DNA of 64,000 nt. Origin: Terribacillus aidingensis (GTDB taxonomy: Bacteria > Bacillota > Bacilli > Bacillales > Amphibacillaceae). Positions 43,635 through 53,450 of this stretch are shown piece by piece. Position 1 is the first letter of the stretch. Every line of letters starts with the position of its first letter. The notes under the pieces are model-generated. The model did not search any database. It was given only the letters and a program-made list of their open reading frames with translations, and was not told the origin of the DNA. Location: NCBI RefSeq assembly GCF_040703035.1, contig NZ_CP159996.1, forward strand, positions 1,646,001 through 1,710,000. The letters are read 5' to 3'. A program made the translations under genes and the position numbers.

Positions 43635-45269
43635 ATGAAAGAATTAATCAAAGTACAGCAAATGACCTACAAGTATGGTGAACGTCTTATCGTACAGCAA
43701 GCAAATGCTACAGTACACCAAGGTGATGTGATTGGTATAACCGGAAGGAATGGCGCAGGTAAAAGTACATTATTGCAGCTTATGGCAGGTAGTAAGCCTG
43801 TGACAGAAGGTTCAATATGGACGGCGGATTCGATAGGGATAGAATTAGTGGAACAGGAAAGAGAAAATTATTCTTCTGAATCAGTTCAGTTTGAAGCAGC
43901 TGTACTGCTCGGCAAATGGCGAATTCCATCCATTTCTTACCATAAAATGAGTGGAGGAGAGAAGCTGAAAGCAAGACTTGCGAACGGCCTTTCCAGCAGG
44001 GCAGACGTATTGCTCCTTGATGAACCAACTAATCATTTAGATGAAGACAGTGTGAACTTGCTTGTGGAAGAAATCAAAAAAACCAACAAAACAATTCTGA
44101 TCGTTTCTCATGATCGCTATTTACTAGATCAAGTGGCTACAAAGATATGGTCTATAGAAGGACAGAGGCTTCATACTTTTGCAGGAAATTATACTGCTTA
44201 TACAGATCATAGACAAAAAGAAAAAGCGGCACAGCAGCATGCCTATGAAAAGCAGCAGAAACGCATCCAGCAAGTAGAGAGTCAAATTGCTTCCCTGCAA
44301 AATTGGAGTACAAAAGCACATGCACAATCTACCAAACAAGAAGGCGCCAAGGAATATTATCGTAAAAAAGCAAAACGAATGGATAAGGCTGTGAAATCAA
44401 AGCAAAAGCGACTGGAAAAGGAATTAGAAAAAGAGAAAATCGAAGCAGCTGTACCTGATCATGGGGTATCCTTCGAATTAAGCTCCTCCCGTAAAAGGGG
44501 AAAACGATTTCTGGAATGTATAAATGTAACCAAGCAATATGATGATAAGATACTTTTTCAAGATGCTAATTTCACCATCAAGCATGGGGAAAAGATCGGT
44601 TTGCAAGGGCCAAACGGCTGCGGAAAAACAACCTTTTTCCGGATGATAACCGATAATGAACCGTATGCAGGAGAAATATGGATTTCGCCAACAGCTAACA
44701 TCGGCTATCTCTCACAGGATGTCTATGATCTGCCCCTGAATAAGACACCTGGGGAGATCTTTCACAAGGAAACATTTGCTGAGAGGGGAAAGGTACAAAC
44801 GCTGCTTCTGAATCTTGGGTTCGATAAAGAAAGCTGGATGCTTCCGATAGAAGGAATGAGTATGGGAGAGCGTGTGAAATTGAAGCTTATGCAGCATATC
44901 CTGGCAGATAAGGATGTACTTTTGCTAGATGAACCAATAAACCATATGGATCTTCCATCCAGGGAACAATTGGAACACACACTCACAGCTTACAGCGGGA
45001 CACTTCTCGTTATCTCCCATGATCGCTATTTCAGAGAGAAAGTGACAGATACGCAGTTAATCATACAGGAAGGAAAGATAAGCAAGAATCTCAGTACAAC
45101 AGCAGCTAAATCAGAAACAGAAGATGATATTCTTCTGATGCAGCTTGAAAATGAACGGCAGGAAGTATTAGGGAAGCTGAGTATGCTGACACCTGGAGAT
45201 ACAGCGTACAAGGATTTGGATGAGCGTTTTAATCAACTGACAAAAAGAATTAGACAACTGAAGAATTAG
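43635..45269 (+). CDS. vmlR: ABC-F ribosome-protection ATPase, VmlR-like
   Basis: 544 aa from ATG 43635 (AAGGAG upstream); B. subtilis VmlR has 547. Two ABC domains: Walker A GRNGAGKST and GPNGCGKTT, signatures MSGGEKLKARLANG and MSMGERVKLKLM, Walker B LLLDEPTNHLDED and LLLDEPINHMDLP (note Thr to Ile at the second). A charged ~60-residue interdomain linker (the antibiotic-resistance domain) runs from ~190. No membrane segment. VmlR displaces lincosamides, streptogramin A and pleuromutilins from the ribosome; spectrum here inferred from resemblance. Confidence 0.88.
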   Translation: MKELIKVQQMTYKYGERLIVQQANATVHQGDVIGITGRNGAGKSTLLQLMAGSKPVTEGSIWTADSIGIELVEQERENYSSESVQFEAAVLLGKWRIPSISYHKMSGGEKLKARLANGLSSRADVLLLDEPTNHLDEDSVNLLVEEIKKTNKTILIVSHDRYLLDQVATKIWSIEGQRLHTFAGNYTAYTDHRQKEKAAQQHAYEKQQKRIQQVESQIASLQNWSTKAHAQSTKQEGAKEYYRKKAKRMDKAVKSKQKRLEKELEKEKIEAAVPDHGVSFELSSSRKRGKRFLECINVTKQYDDKILFQDANFTIKHGEKIGLQGPNGCGKTTFFRMITDNEPYAGEIWISPTANIGYLSQDVYDLPLNKTPGEIFHKETFAERGKVQTLLLNLGFDKESWMLPIEGMSMGERVKLKLMQHILADKDVLLLDEPINHMDLPSREQLEHTLTAYSGTLLVISHDRYFREKVTDTQLIIQEGKISKNLSTTAAKSETEDDILLMQLENERQEVLGKLSMLTPGDTAYKDLDERFNQLTKRIRQLKN

Positions 45270-45279
45270 ATGAAAAATA

Positions 45280-45315
45280 GAAGAGTCGTGTATTCAAAAA
45301 CATGACTCTTCTTTC
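45280..45315 (+). terminator. ABC-F gene terminator
   Basis: GAAGAGTCGTG (45280-45290) / CATGACTCTTC (45301-45311), one G-U pair, followed by TTTCC. Confidence 0.75.
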
Positions 45316-46048
45316 CTGCGACCTTATGTAAACAAAGAAGTACCACCAACTATTAAAAGGGCAAGTGGTCAGTTATAATCGATCTCTTCACATAAACTCT
45401 GTATGTTCAAAACACTAATTGACTACCGTAAACGGGAGTGTTTATATATGTAAAACATCAGTCCTATATAAAAGGTAATAGTCAAGTTTTCCTAAATTTA
45501 AAAGAAATTCTAATATTGAACCATCTTATAATGGAGTATGTTAAACTTGGGGAAAAATAGATATGGAGGTCATAATAACAGGAAATACTACCGCTTACTT
45601 TTAGTATATAGTTTACTGCCGATTCCCCCTCATAGTTTTCGGAATATTAATTATATTTGAACCTTCCTACTTCATTTAAGCACTCAGCTAAATAATAGCC
45701 CAATTCTTATTTATACGAACCAATATTCTTTATAAAAGTAATTCATGTTAATAAAAAACGTTGGTTTTTGTGCTTCAAATAAAGCAGCGAAGGCCCAACA
45801 GAAATTACTCCGCATTTATTAAGGTACAACAGCCTTACTATTAAGTATCTAATTGCAAGCTTGATAGCCAATGTAAAACTGGACGATGTCTCGTTCGCTG
45901 CCTCTTTTTCCTACAAAACAACGAAAATCCTTTAAGTGCTCAATCTTGTAAAGAATGGCGATATAACCATCGGACTTACTCGCTTTACTATGTAGTGAAA
46001 GCTATTTACAAAGCTTTGGTATCAAATAATTAATAAGGGGATGGGGAT
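45316..46048. other. 733-bp gene-free AT-rich region before nagZ
   Basis: No open frame with a ribosome-binding site is seen on either strand. The stretch at about 45775-45850 (around GCAGCGAAGGCCCAACAG and TTAAGGTACAACAGCC) has a different texture and looks like a relic of a dispersed non-coding element in this group; this is an impression, not a match. nagZ promoter must lie in the last 150 bp. Confidence 0.4.
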
Positions 46049-47968
46049 ATGTTCAAAAAGAAATGGGCGGCAGCCGCTTTAGTTGCAGCGCTTTCAGTTA
46101 CGGCTTTAGTTGGAATCAAACCTACAGATGTGAAGGCTGAAACAGATGTGAAGACAATTGTTGAAGGAATGTCGGTTGAAGAAAAAGTAGGTCAAATGCT
46201 TATGCCGGATTTCCGCAACTGGCAAAAGCAAGGGGAAAGCAAAGCAACAGGTTTTATAGAGATGAACGATGAAGTGGGAAGCATCATTCAGAAATATCAT
46301 TTAGGGGGCGTTATCCTATTTGCTGAAAATGTCGTCGGTACTGAACAAACAGTACGTTTGATAGATGGCTTGCAAAATGCAAGCCCGGAACTACCGCTTT
46401 TCATAACTATTGATCAGGAAGGCGGAATCGTGACACGTCTGCAAACGGGAACGAATCTGCCAGGCAACATGGCGTTAGGTGCAACACGAAGTGAGAAATA
46501 TGCCTATCAAACTGGCAAAATCATTGGGGAAGAATTATCGTCTCTTGGTGTAAATGTAAATTTCGGTCCGTCATTGGACGTAAACAACAATCCTGAAAAT
46601 CCTGTAATCGGTGTCCGTTCATACAGCTCTGATCCAGAGCTTGTCTCAAAGCTAGGTATTAAGACTATAAAAGGACTGCAACGCCAGAATGTTGCTGCAA
46701 CAGCAAAGCATTTTCCAGGACATGGCGATACCGCTACTGACAGTCATTACGGTTTGCCGCTTGTTACACATGACAAGGATAGATTACAAGCTGTAGAACT
46801 TCTGCCTTTTCAGAATGCAATTGATGAAGGCGTAGATATGATTATGACAGCTCACGTTCAATTTCCTGCTTTTGATGATACAACGTATATCAGCAAAAAA
46901 GACGGTCAGGAGATTTTGGTTCCAGCCACACTTTCCAAAAAAGTGTTGACAGGATTGCTGCGCGAGGAAATGGGGTTTGAAGGTGTAATTGTAACAGATG
47001 CTCTTAATATGAAAGCGATTTCAGACAACTTCGGCCAGGAAGAAGCTGTAGTATTAGCTTTAAAATCAGGTGTAGATATTGCGTTGATGCCTGCACAAGT
47101 GAACTCTTTGGAAATGGAAAAGAATTTGGCTTCCGTTTATAACGCAGTGCTAGAAGCAATCGAATCTGGAGAACTCCCGATGGAGCAAGTAAATGCATCA
47201 GTTGAGAGAATTCTAAAACTGAAAGAAAAACGCGGTATTTTGGATCCTGACAAATCACCAATTGAAGAAAAAGTAGCTAAATCGTTAAAAGTAGTAGGCA
47301 ACAAGGAGCATTTGAAGGAAGAAAAGAACATGGCGGAGGATGCTGTTACGCTTTTGAAAAACGAAGACAAAACACTCCCTTTCAAACCAAAAAAAGGTGA
47401 GAAGGTTCTCGTGCTTGCTCCATTTAATGATCAAGTAGAAGCAATGACAAGAAGCATAAACGAATTAAAAGGCAAGAAGAAAGATGTTGAAGTTACTGGC
47501 TATGCTTTCTCGGAAAAGTCCTTCAATGAAGAGGTGGCAGCCATGGTTGATGAAGCAGACTATGTTATTACCGGTTCCTATGTTGTGAAAAATGATCCTG
47601 CTGTAAATGATGGCGTCATTGATGACAGTATTCAGGATTCAAGCAAATGGGCAACAGCTTTTCCAAGAGCTGTCATGAAAGATGCTGAAGCAAAGAATAA
47701 AAAGTTCGTGTTAATGAGTCTGCGCAATCCTTATGATGTCGGAAATTTTGAAGAAGCAAAAGCTGTGCTTGCGGTCTATGGTTTTAAAGGCTATTCAAAT
47801 GGTGCATATAGACAGCCGAACATTCCTGCCGGCATTAAAACGATTTTTGGTGAATCAAAGCCAAAAGGTATATTACCAGTAGATATTCCATCTGTCACTC
47901 AACCTGAAGAGATTCTTTATCCATATGGTTATGGACTCGATATTCGTTCAGGGAAGCTGCTTAAATAA
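46049..47968 (+). CDS. nagZ: Secreted GH3 beta-N-acetylglucosaminidase NagZ
   Basis: 639 aa (B. subtilis NagZ 642). Sec signal peptide [20 protein letters not shown]...VKA; no lipobox Cys. GH3 domain ~35-400 with [32 protein letters not shown], where Asp231-Ser-His233 is the Asp-His catalytic dyad unique to NagZ-type GH3 (Asp232/His234 in B. subtilis), and [11 protein letters not shown] with the nucleophile Asp. A C-terminal GH3-C domain follows. Releases GlcNAc from muropeptides outside the cell. Pairs with namZ, 25 nt downstream. Confidence 0.95.
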   Translation: MFKKKWAAAALVAALSVTALVGIKPTDVKAETDVKTIVEGMSVEEKVGQMLMPDFRNWQKQGESKATGFIEMNDEVGSIIQKYHLGGVILFAENVVGTEQTVRLIDGLQNASPELPLFITIDQEGGIVTRLQTGTNLPGNMALGATRSEKYAYQTGKIIGEELSSLGVNVNFGPSLDVNNNPENPVIGVRSYSSDPELVSKLGIKTIKGLQRQNVAATAKHFPGHGDTATDSHYGLPLVTHDKDRLQAVELLPFQNAIDEGVDMIMTAHVQFPAFDDTTYISKKDGQEILVPATLSKKVLTGLLREEMGFEGVIVTDALNMKAISDNFGQEEAVVLALKSGVDIALMPAQVNSLEMEKNLASVYNAVLEAIESGELPMEQVNASVERILKLKEKRGILDPDKSPIEEKVAKSLKVVGNKEHLKEEKNMAEDAVTLLKNEDKTLPFKPKKGEKVLVLAPFNDQVEAMTRSINELKGKKKDVEVTGYAFSEKSFNEEVAAMVDEADYVITGSYVVKNDPAVNDGVIDDSIQDSSKWATAFPRAVMKDAEAKNKKFVLMSLRNPYDVGNFEEAKAVLAVYGFKGYSNGAYRQPNIPAGIKTIFGESKPKGILPVDIPSVTQPEEILYPYGYGLDIRSGKLLK

Positions 47969-47993
47969 TCCGAATTAAAGGGGAGGAGTACCA

Positions 47994-49235
47994 TTGAAAA
48001 GAGTATTGTTGATGGTAATGATTCTGCTGCTTGCTTTAAGTGCTTTTCCTGCGGAAAAAGAGGTTGCTGCCCATAAGAGGAAGAAAGATAATAAAGTAAC
48101 GCCTGGTGTTGAGGTCCTTTTAGATGATCAGAAAGAACTTTTAAAAGACAAAAAAGTTGGCTTAATTACCAATCCGACCGGTATTGACTCAAAAATGAAC
48201 AGCATTGTTGATCTGCTGCACGAAGATTCGGATATTGAACTGACAGCTTTATTCGGTCCTGAGCATGGCGTACGCGGTGATGCTCAGGCAGGGGAATATG
48301 TTGAATCTTATATTGACGAAAAAACAGGACTACCTGTATACAGCCTCTACGGACAAACAAGAAAACCAACACCTGAAATGCTTAAAAACGTAGAGGTGCT
48401 TGTCTTTGATATTCAGGACGTCGGCACACGCTATTACACATACATCTATACAATGGCTTATGCCATGGAAGCAGCAAAAGAAAACAACCTTCCAATTATC
48501 GTGCTTGACCGTCCGAATCCGTTAGGCGGACTTTCAGTTGATGGTCCTGTACTCGAGCCTGATTTCTCTTCCTTTGTAGGGATGTACCCAATTCCAACAA
48601 AGCACGGAATGACAGTCGGAGAGCTTGCTTCCTTCTTCAACGAAGAATTTGATATTGGAGCAGATTTGAGAGTCGTCAAAATGAAAGGCTGGAAGCGGTC
48701 CATGGATTTCGATGCCACAGGACTTCCATTCGTCCTACCGTCACCAAATATGCCGACAGTTTCAACAACATTTGTTTATCCTGCAACCGGTCTGATTGAA
48801 GGAACAAACCTTTCAGAAGGGCGGGGAACAACTAAGCCATTTGAACTGATCGGCGCACCTTTTATCAACAGTACAAATCTTGCTGCAGAATTGAACTCAC
48901 TCAGTCTGCCAGGCGTGAAATTCAGGGCTGCATCCTTTACACCGACATCTTCTAAACATGCTGGAAAACTCAGCCATGGTGTTGAAATTTATGTAACAGA
49001 CCGCGCTGAATTCGATGCGGTAACTACAGGACTTTACATCATTAAAACAATTCATGACATGTATCCAGACGATTTCGAATTCCTTTCAAACAACTTCTTT
49101 GATAAATTGATTGGAAACGATTGGGTCAGAACAATGATTCTTGAAGGAGCATCCGTTAGAGAAATCACGAAAAAATATCAGAAAGATCTATATGAATTTA
49201 AGAAGGTTCGAAAAGAGTACTTAATTTATAAGTAA
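47994..49235 (+). CDS. namZ: Exo-beta-N-acetylmuramidase NamZ (DUF1343)
   Basis: 413 aa (B. subtilis YbbC 414), TTG start after GGGGAGG. Signal peptide MKRVLLMVMILLLALSAFPA. DUF1343 core: VGLITNPTGID, LFGPEHGVRGDAQAGE, VFDIQDVGTRYYTYIYTM, LDRPNPLGG and EGTNLSEGRGTTKPFE. NamZ removes MurNAc from the non-reducing end of peptidoglycan fragments, working with NagZ. In B. subtilis the cluster continues with amiE, murR, murQ and murP; here it stops after namZ. Confidence 0.93.
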   Translation: MKRVLLMVMILLLALSAFPAEKEVAAHKRKKDNKVTPGVEVLLDDQKELLKDKKVGLITNPTGIDSKMNSIVDLLHEDSDIELTALFGPEHGVRGDAQAGEYVESYIDEKTGLPVYSLYGQTRKPTPEMLKNVEVLVFDIQDVGTRYYTYIYTMAYAMEAAKENNLPIIVLDRPNPLGGLSVDGPVLEPDFSSFVGMYPIPTKHGMTVGELASFFNEEFDIGADLRVVKMKGWKRSMDFDATGLPFVLPSPNMPTVSTTFVYPATGLIEGTNLSEGRGTTKPFELIGAPFINSTNLAAELNSLSLPGVKFRAASFTPTSSKHAGKLSHGVEIYVTDRAEFDAVTTGLYIIKTIHDMYPDDFEFLSNNFFDKLIGNDWVRTMILEGASVREITKKYQKDLYEFKKVRKEYLIYK

Positions 49236-49242
49236 TTGTTTC

Positions 49243-49277
49243 AAAAGGGTGAAATCATTAAGATTCACCCTTTTTTA
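49243..49277 (+). terminator. nagZ-namZ terminator
   Basis: AAAAGGGTGAA (49243-49253) / TTCACCCTTTT (49264-49274) then TT. Confidence 0.85.
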
Positions 49278-49794
49278 GTATAGGGAAATTTCTCCAGAAT
49301 TTGAGTGACGCAGCTGAAGTGAACGTTGGCATTTGTAATTAACAATAGAGATGCGATCAACAAGCGCACTATTAAAGACATTTTTTTATAAATCCTTTTA
49401 AGTTGTATTTCCACTAGAATTGTATACTTTTATAAGGCTGCTCAAAATAGGATACACTATAAAAATATTGCTGTAGATAAGGACAATTTAGAATCAAAAA
49501 CTATGCCGCTTAAAACATTTGGTAACATAGTAGTTATCGACAGCCGAAATTAAAGGACATCAAGGAATAAAACTCGGTAGCAATGCGAGAAAAATTTATA
49601 ATAAGCACAGGTGAACAACTGCAAATCATGGATAGTTAAAAAGAAGGCGTAAATAGAAGTAGAAAGTAAGTGAACTATTAGTACTCATTATTTTAAAATA
49701 ACTTAGTTTACATAATATATATTATCGGAAGTAAATGAAAAACGCTGTATCATATCTCAAATCCTAAGTATTCTTAAGATAGTGAGACAAAATC
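49278..49794. other. 517-bp gene-free AT-rich region after namZ
   Basis: No intact gene. In 49510-49620 there are short protein-like strings in two frames (MPLKTFGNIVVIDS and, shifted by a base, EIKGHQGIKLGSNARKIYNK), which may be a decayed coding sequence of unknown kind. I see nothing else of note. Confidence 0.4.
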
Positions 49795-49835
49795 AAAAAA
49801 ATGGACTGTGCAAACAGCTTTGCTGCACAATCCAT
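49795..49835 (-). terminator. Terminator of the quinone oxidoreductase
   Basis: On the minus strand ATGGATTGTGCA / TGCACAGTCCAT (49824-49835 and 49801-49812), one G-U pair, followed by TTTTTTT. Confidence 0.8.
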
Positions 49836-49843
49836 TTTTCTTA

Positions 49844-50815
49844 TTAATCTGCCACGTGTAATACGATTTTTCCTGTATTCTTATTACTTTCCATATATTC
49901 ATGAGAATCCGAGACTTCTGCTAACGGAAATACTTTATCGACAATCGGCTTGATTGCTTTAGATTCTAACAATGGCAATACATTATCAATTACATCAGCT
50001 GTCAGTCTGGCTTTGTAATCAATGCTTCTTGTGCTTAATAATGTTCCTTTTACATGTAAGCGCTTTGCAAGCAACGGCATTATGGATACATTCTCTAGCT
50101 CCGTACCACCTAAGAATCCAATTAAGATCAATCTGCCGTCAGTTTTAAGTGTTTTGATGTTCTGATCCCAGTATGTTGCTCCAATGAAGTCCAGAATAAC
50201 ATCAGCGCCTGTATCGGCAAGCTTCTCAGCAAAATCTTCTTCTTTATAGTTAATTGTGATGTCAGCCCCAAGCTCTTTACAGAAATCAAGTTTTTCCTGT
50301 GATCCTGCTGTAACTGCAACTGTTGCACCTGCTTGCTTCGCCAATTGTATGGCAGCAGTTCCAACACCACTTGCACCAGCATGGATCAAGACGGTTTCAC
50401 CCTGTTTAAGCTCTCCGAGCCAATGTAGCGTCTGATAAGCTGTCAGGAAGACTTCCGGGACCGCCGCTGCCTCTTCATAGCTTAGATGCTCTGGAATTGG
50501 CATTGCCAGCTTACTGTTAAGCACAGCGTATTCAGCATAGCCGCCAGATGGAATGAGTCCAAAGATGCGGTCTCCCTTTTCCCATCCGTAGGCTTCCTCT
50601 CCTGCTTCTTCTACCACACCGGCAATTTCCAAGCCTAAAATAGGATCGAAATCACTGGATGGATAGTTTCCTTTGCGCTTTTCTATATCGGCACGGTTGA
50701 TTGCTGAAGCCTTTACAGCGACAAGAATTTCGTCCGGTTTTATTTTTGGTTTATCAGATTCCTCCAGTTTTAACTTTTCTGGGCCTCCGAAACCTTGTAA
50801 TGTGATTGCTTTCAT
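49844..50815 (-). CDS. Quinone oxidoreductase-like MDR family protein
   Basis: 323 aa. MKAITLQGFGGPEKLKLEES start, GroES-like fold with LGLEIAGVVEEAGEEAYGW, nucleotide-binding VLIHAGASGVGTAAIQLAKQAGA. Lacks zinc ligands, so quinone reductase/enone reductase type (PIG3-like). Only moderately similar to the gene at 24126. The ATG has GGGAG upstream. Followed by its own terminator. Substrate unknown. Confidence 0.9.
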   Translation of the reverse strand: MKAITLQGFGGPEKLKLEESDKPKIKPDEILVAVKASAINRADIEKRKGNYPSSDFDPILGLEIAGVVEEAGEEAYGWEKGDRIFGLIPSGGYAEYAVLNSKLAMPIPEHLSYEEAAAVPEVFLTAYQTLHWLGELKQGETVLIHAGASGVGTAAIQLAKQAGATVAVTAGSQEKLDFCKELGADITINYKEEDFAEKLADTGADVILDFIGATYWDQNIKTLKTDGRLILIGFLGGTELENVSIMPLLAKRLHVKGTLLSTRSIDYKARLTADVIDNVLPLLESKAIKPIVDKVFPLAEVSDSHEYMESNKNTGKIVLHVAD

Positions 50816-50843
50816 AGTTAAGACTCCCTTTCTGCCTTTATTT

Positions 50844-50936
50844 TTATCCTTTACGGAAAAAAAGTAAATAAATCAGCACTATCCAGAATGGAAGAGCGAG
50901 CAAAATCCCGATTAGCAGACCTTTGAAGAATTTCAT
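50844..50936 (-). CDS. 30-residue single-span membrane protein
   Basis: MKFFKGLLIGILLALPFWIV then LIYLLFFRKG. One transmembrane helix with positive residues at both ends. ATG at 50936 with GAGGTG about 10 nt upstream. Below usual gene-calling length. It lies between the oxidoreductase and sqdX and reads the same way. Function unknown. Confidence 0.6.
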   Translation of the reverse strand: MKFFKGLLIGILLALPFWIVLIYLLFFRKG

Positions 50937-51003
50937 GCTGCTGCACCTCATTTCGTGTGCTTTTTCTTATTGTTAACCATATGATAAAAAGCTTAAACAT
51001 GCA

Positions 51004-51037
51004 AAAACCCGGCTCCGTTATCTGGAGCTCGGGTTTT
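51004..51037 (-). terminator. sqdBX operon terminator
   Basis: Minus strand AAAACCCGAGCTCC / GGAGCCGGGTTTT hairpin (51004-51037) with T-run; it overlaps the sqdX stop codon. Confidence 0.8.
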
Positions 51038-52172
51038 GCACTGCTTGATATACGGGGGATCTTGCTTGAATAGTCTCTAAATAGTAATCAAATAATTCAC
51101 TGGAAGCATTCGTCCAGGAGTGCTTCTCAGCTTCTATTCGCACATTCTTCTTCATTATAGCTGCTAATTCCTGATTATCGAGTCTGCCAACCGCTTTACT
51201 CATGCTGGCTACATCCTCATTTTCAAAGAGGAATCCTGTCTTGCCTTCCTCGATTTGCTCCAGTGTCGGTCCGCTTTTAGCAGCAATGACTGGTATGCCG
51301 GATGCCATAGCTTCTAGTATGACCAGACCGAGTGTCTCGGTAACAGACGGGAACAGAAAAGCATCAGCAGAAGCAAACGCCTGTGATAGCTCTTCTCCAT
51401 GAAGAAAGCCTGTGAACAGCGTGTTTGTTCCTGCAAATATCTTCTCCAGTTCTTTACGGGCAGGACCGTCTCCGATAATGGCTAATGCTAAGTCATCCCG
51501 TTCATCCAGCAATGGACGAATCTTATGGATTTCCTTTTCAATTGCCAATCTGCCGACAAAGATAAGCAGTTTCTTTCTATGATCTCCTTGCAAAAGCCGC
51601 TCACGCATACGTTCTGAATAAAAATTCGGATGCCGTTTCTCTATATCGACGCCTCTGCGCAACACATGCATCCGCTCGAAGCCGTGTTCGTCAAGCTCAT
51701 GCTTGATGGCAGCAGACGTACACAGATTAATGTCAGCTGTATTATGCAACCTACGGAAATGCCACCAGAATAATGGTTTTAAAGGTTTATACAACTTGTA
51801 ATAATCAAGGTATTTCGGTACATGTGTATGATAAGACGCCAAAAGCGGCAGTCCTTTCTTATGCGCGTAATGTATTCCCGCTACTCCGACCAAGGCTGGG
51901 TTCGCCACATGTACGAGATCCGGTTGATGCTTCTCCAGCAAGGATCTAATTCGCCTAGTCGGCAAGGAGAATTTCTTGGAACGGTAAAATGGCATCGTTA
52001 CCGTTCCAACCCCTTCCACAAGAGCGCCTTCGTACTCGGTAACACCTAAATCCGGAGCGATGACGACGACTTCATGATTCTGGTTGCGCAGGAACTTGAT
52101 CGCTTCGGTGAGCCGGGTGACGACACCGTCAGTCGATGGAAGAAATGTCTCGGTGATAATGACGATTTTCAA
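51018..52172 (-). CDS. sqdX: GT4 sulfoquinovosyltransferase, SqdX-like
   Basis: 384 aa, TTG start with AGGAG 6 nt upstream. GT-B, GT4 glycosyltransferase: N-terminal ETFLPSTDGVVTRLTEAI (the acceptor side found in SqdX and mannosyl/glucosyl lipid transferases), FVGRLAIEKEI at the linker, and E-x7-E in FPSVTETLGLVILEAMASG. SqdX transfers sulfoquinovose from UDP-SQ to diacylglycerol, forming SQDG. GT4 alone would be ambiguous; the gene 9 nt upstream is sqdB, which makes the donor, so the assignment is well supported. Confidence 0.88.
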   Translation of the reverse strand: MKIVIITETFLPSTDGVVTRLTEAIKFLRNQNHEVVVIAPDLGVTEYEGALVEGVGTVTMPFYRSKKFSLPTRRIRSLLEKHQPDLVHVANPALVGVAGIHYAHKKGLPLLASYHTHVPKYLDYYKLYKPLKPLFWWHFRRLHNTADINLCTSAAIKHELDEHGFERMHVLRRGVDIEKRHPNFYSERMRERLLQGDHRKKLLIFVGRLAIEKEIHKIRPLLDERDDLALAIIGDGPARKELEKIFAGTNTLFTGFLHGEELSQAFASADAFLFPSVTETLGLVILEAMASGIPVIAAKSGPTLEQIEEGKTGFLFENEDVASMSKAVGRLDNQELAAIMKKNVRIEAEKHSWTNASSELFDYYLETIQARSPVYQAVQNPSSR

Positions 52173-52181
52173 TGTGTACTC

Positions 52182-53333
<1,152 letters not shown>

Positions 53334-53377
53334 TCATCCTCCTGTGACATCAACATTTCTTGGTACGTTCGTTAATA

Positions 53378-53406
53378 ATTATATGCTAACGATGCTGCAA
53401 TGAAAA
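53378..53406 (-). promoter_or_regulatory. Predicted promoter of sqdBX
   Basis: Minus strand TTTTCA (53401-53406), 17-bp spacer, TATAAT (53378-53383). The -10 is perfect, the -35 weak. Confidence 0.5.
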
Positions 53407-53450
53407 ACAATATGGTGTTAAGGAAGATTTGAGAATGTGTAAATAAGTTG

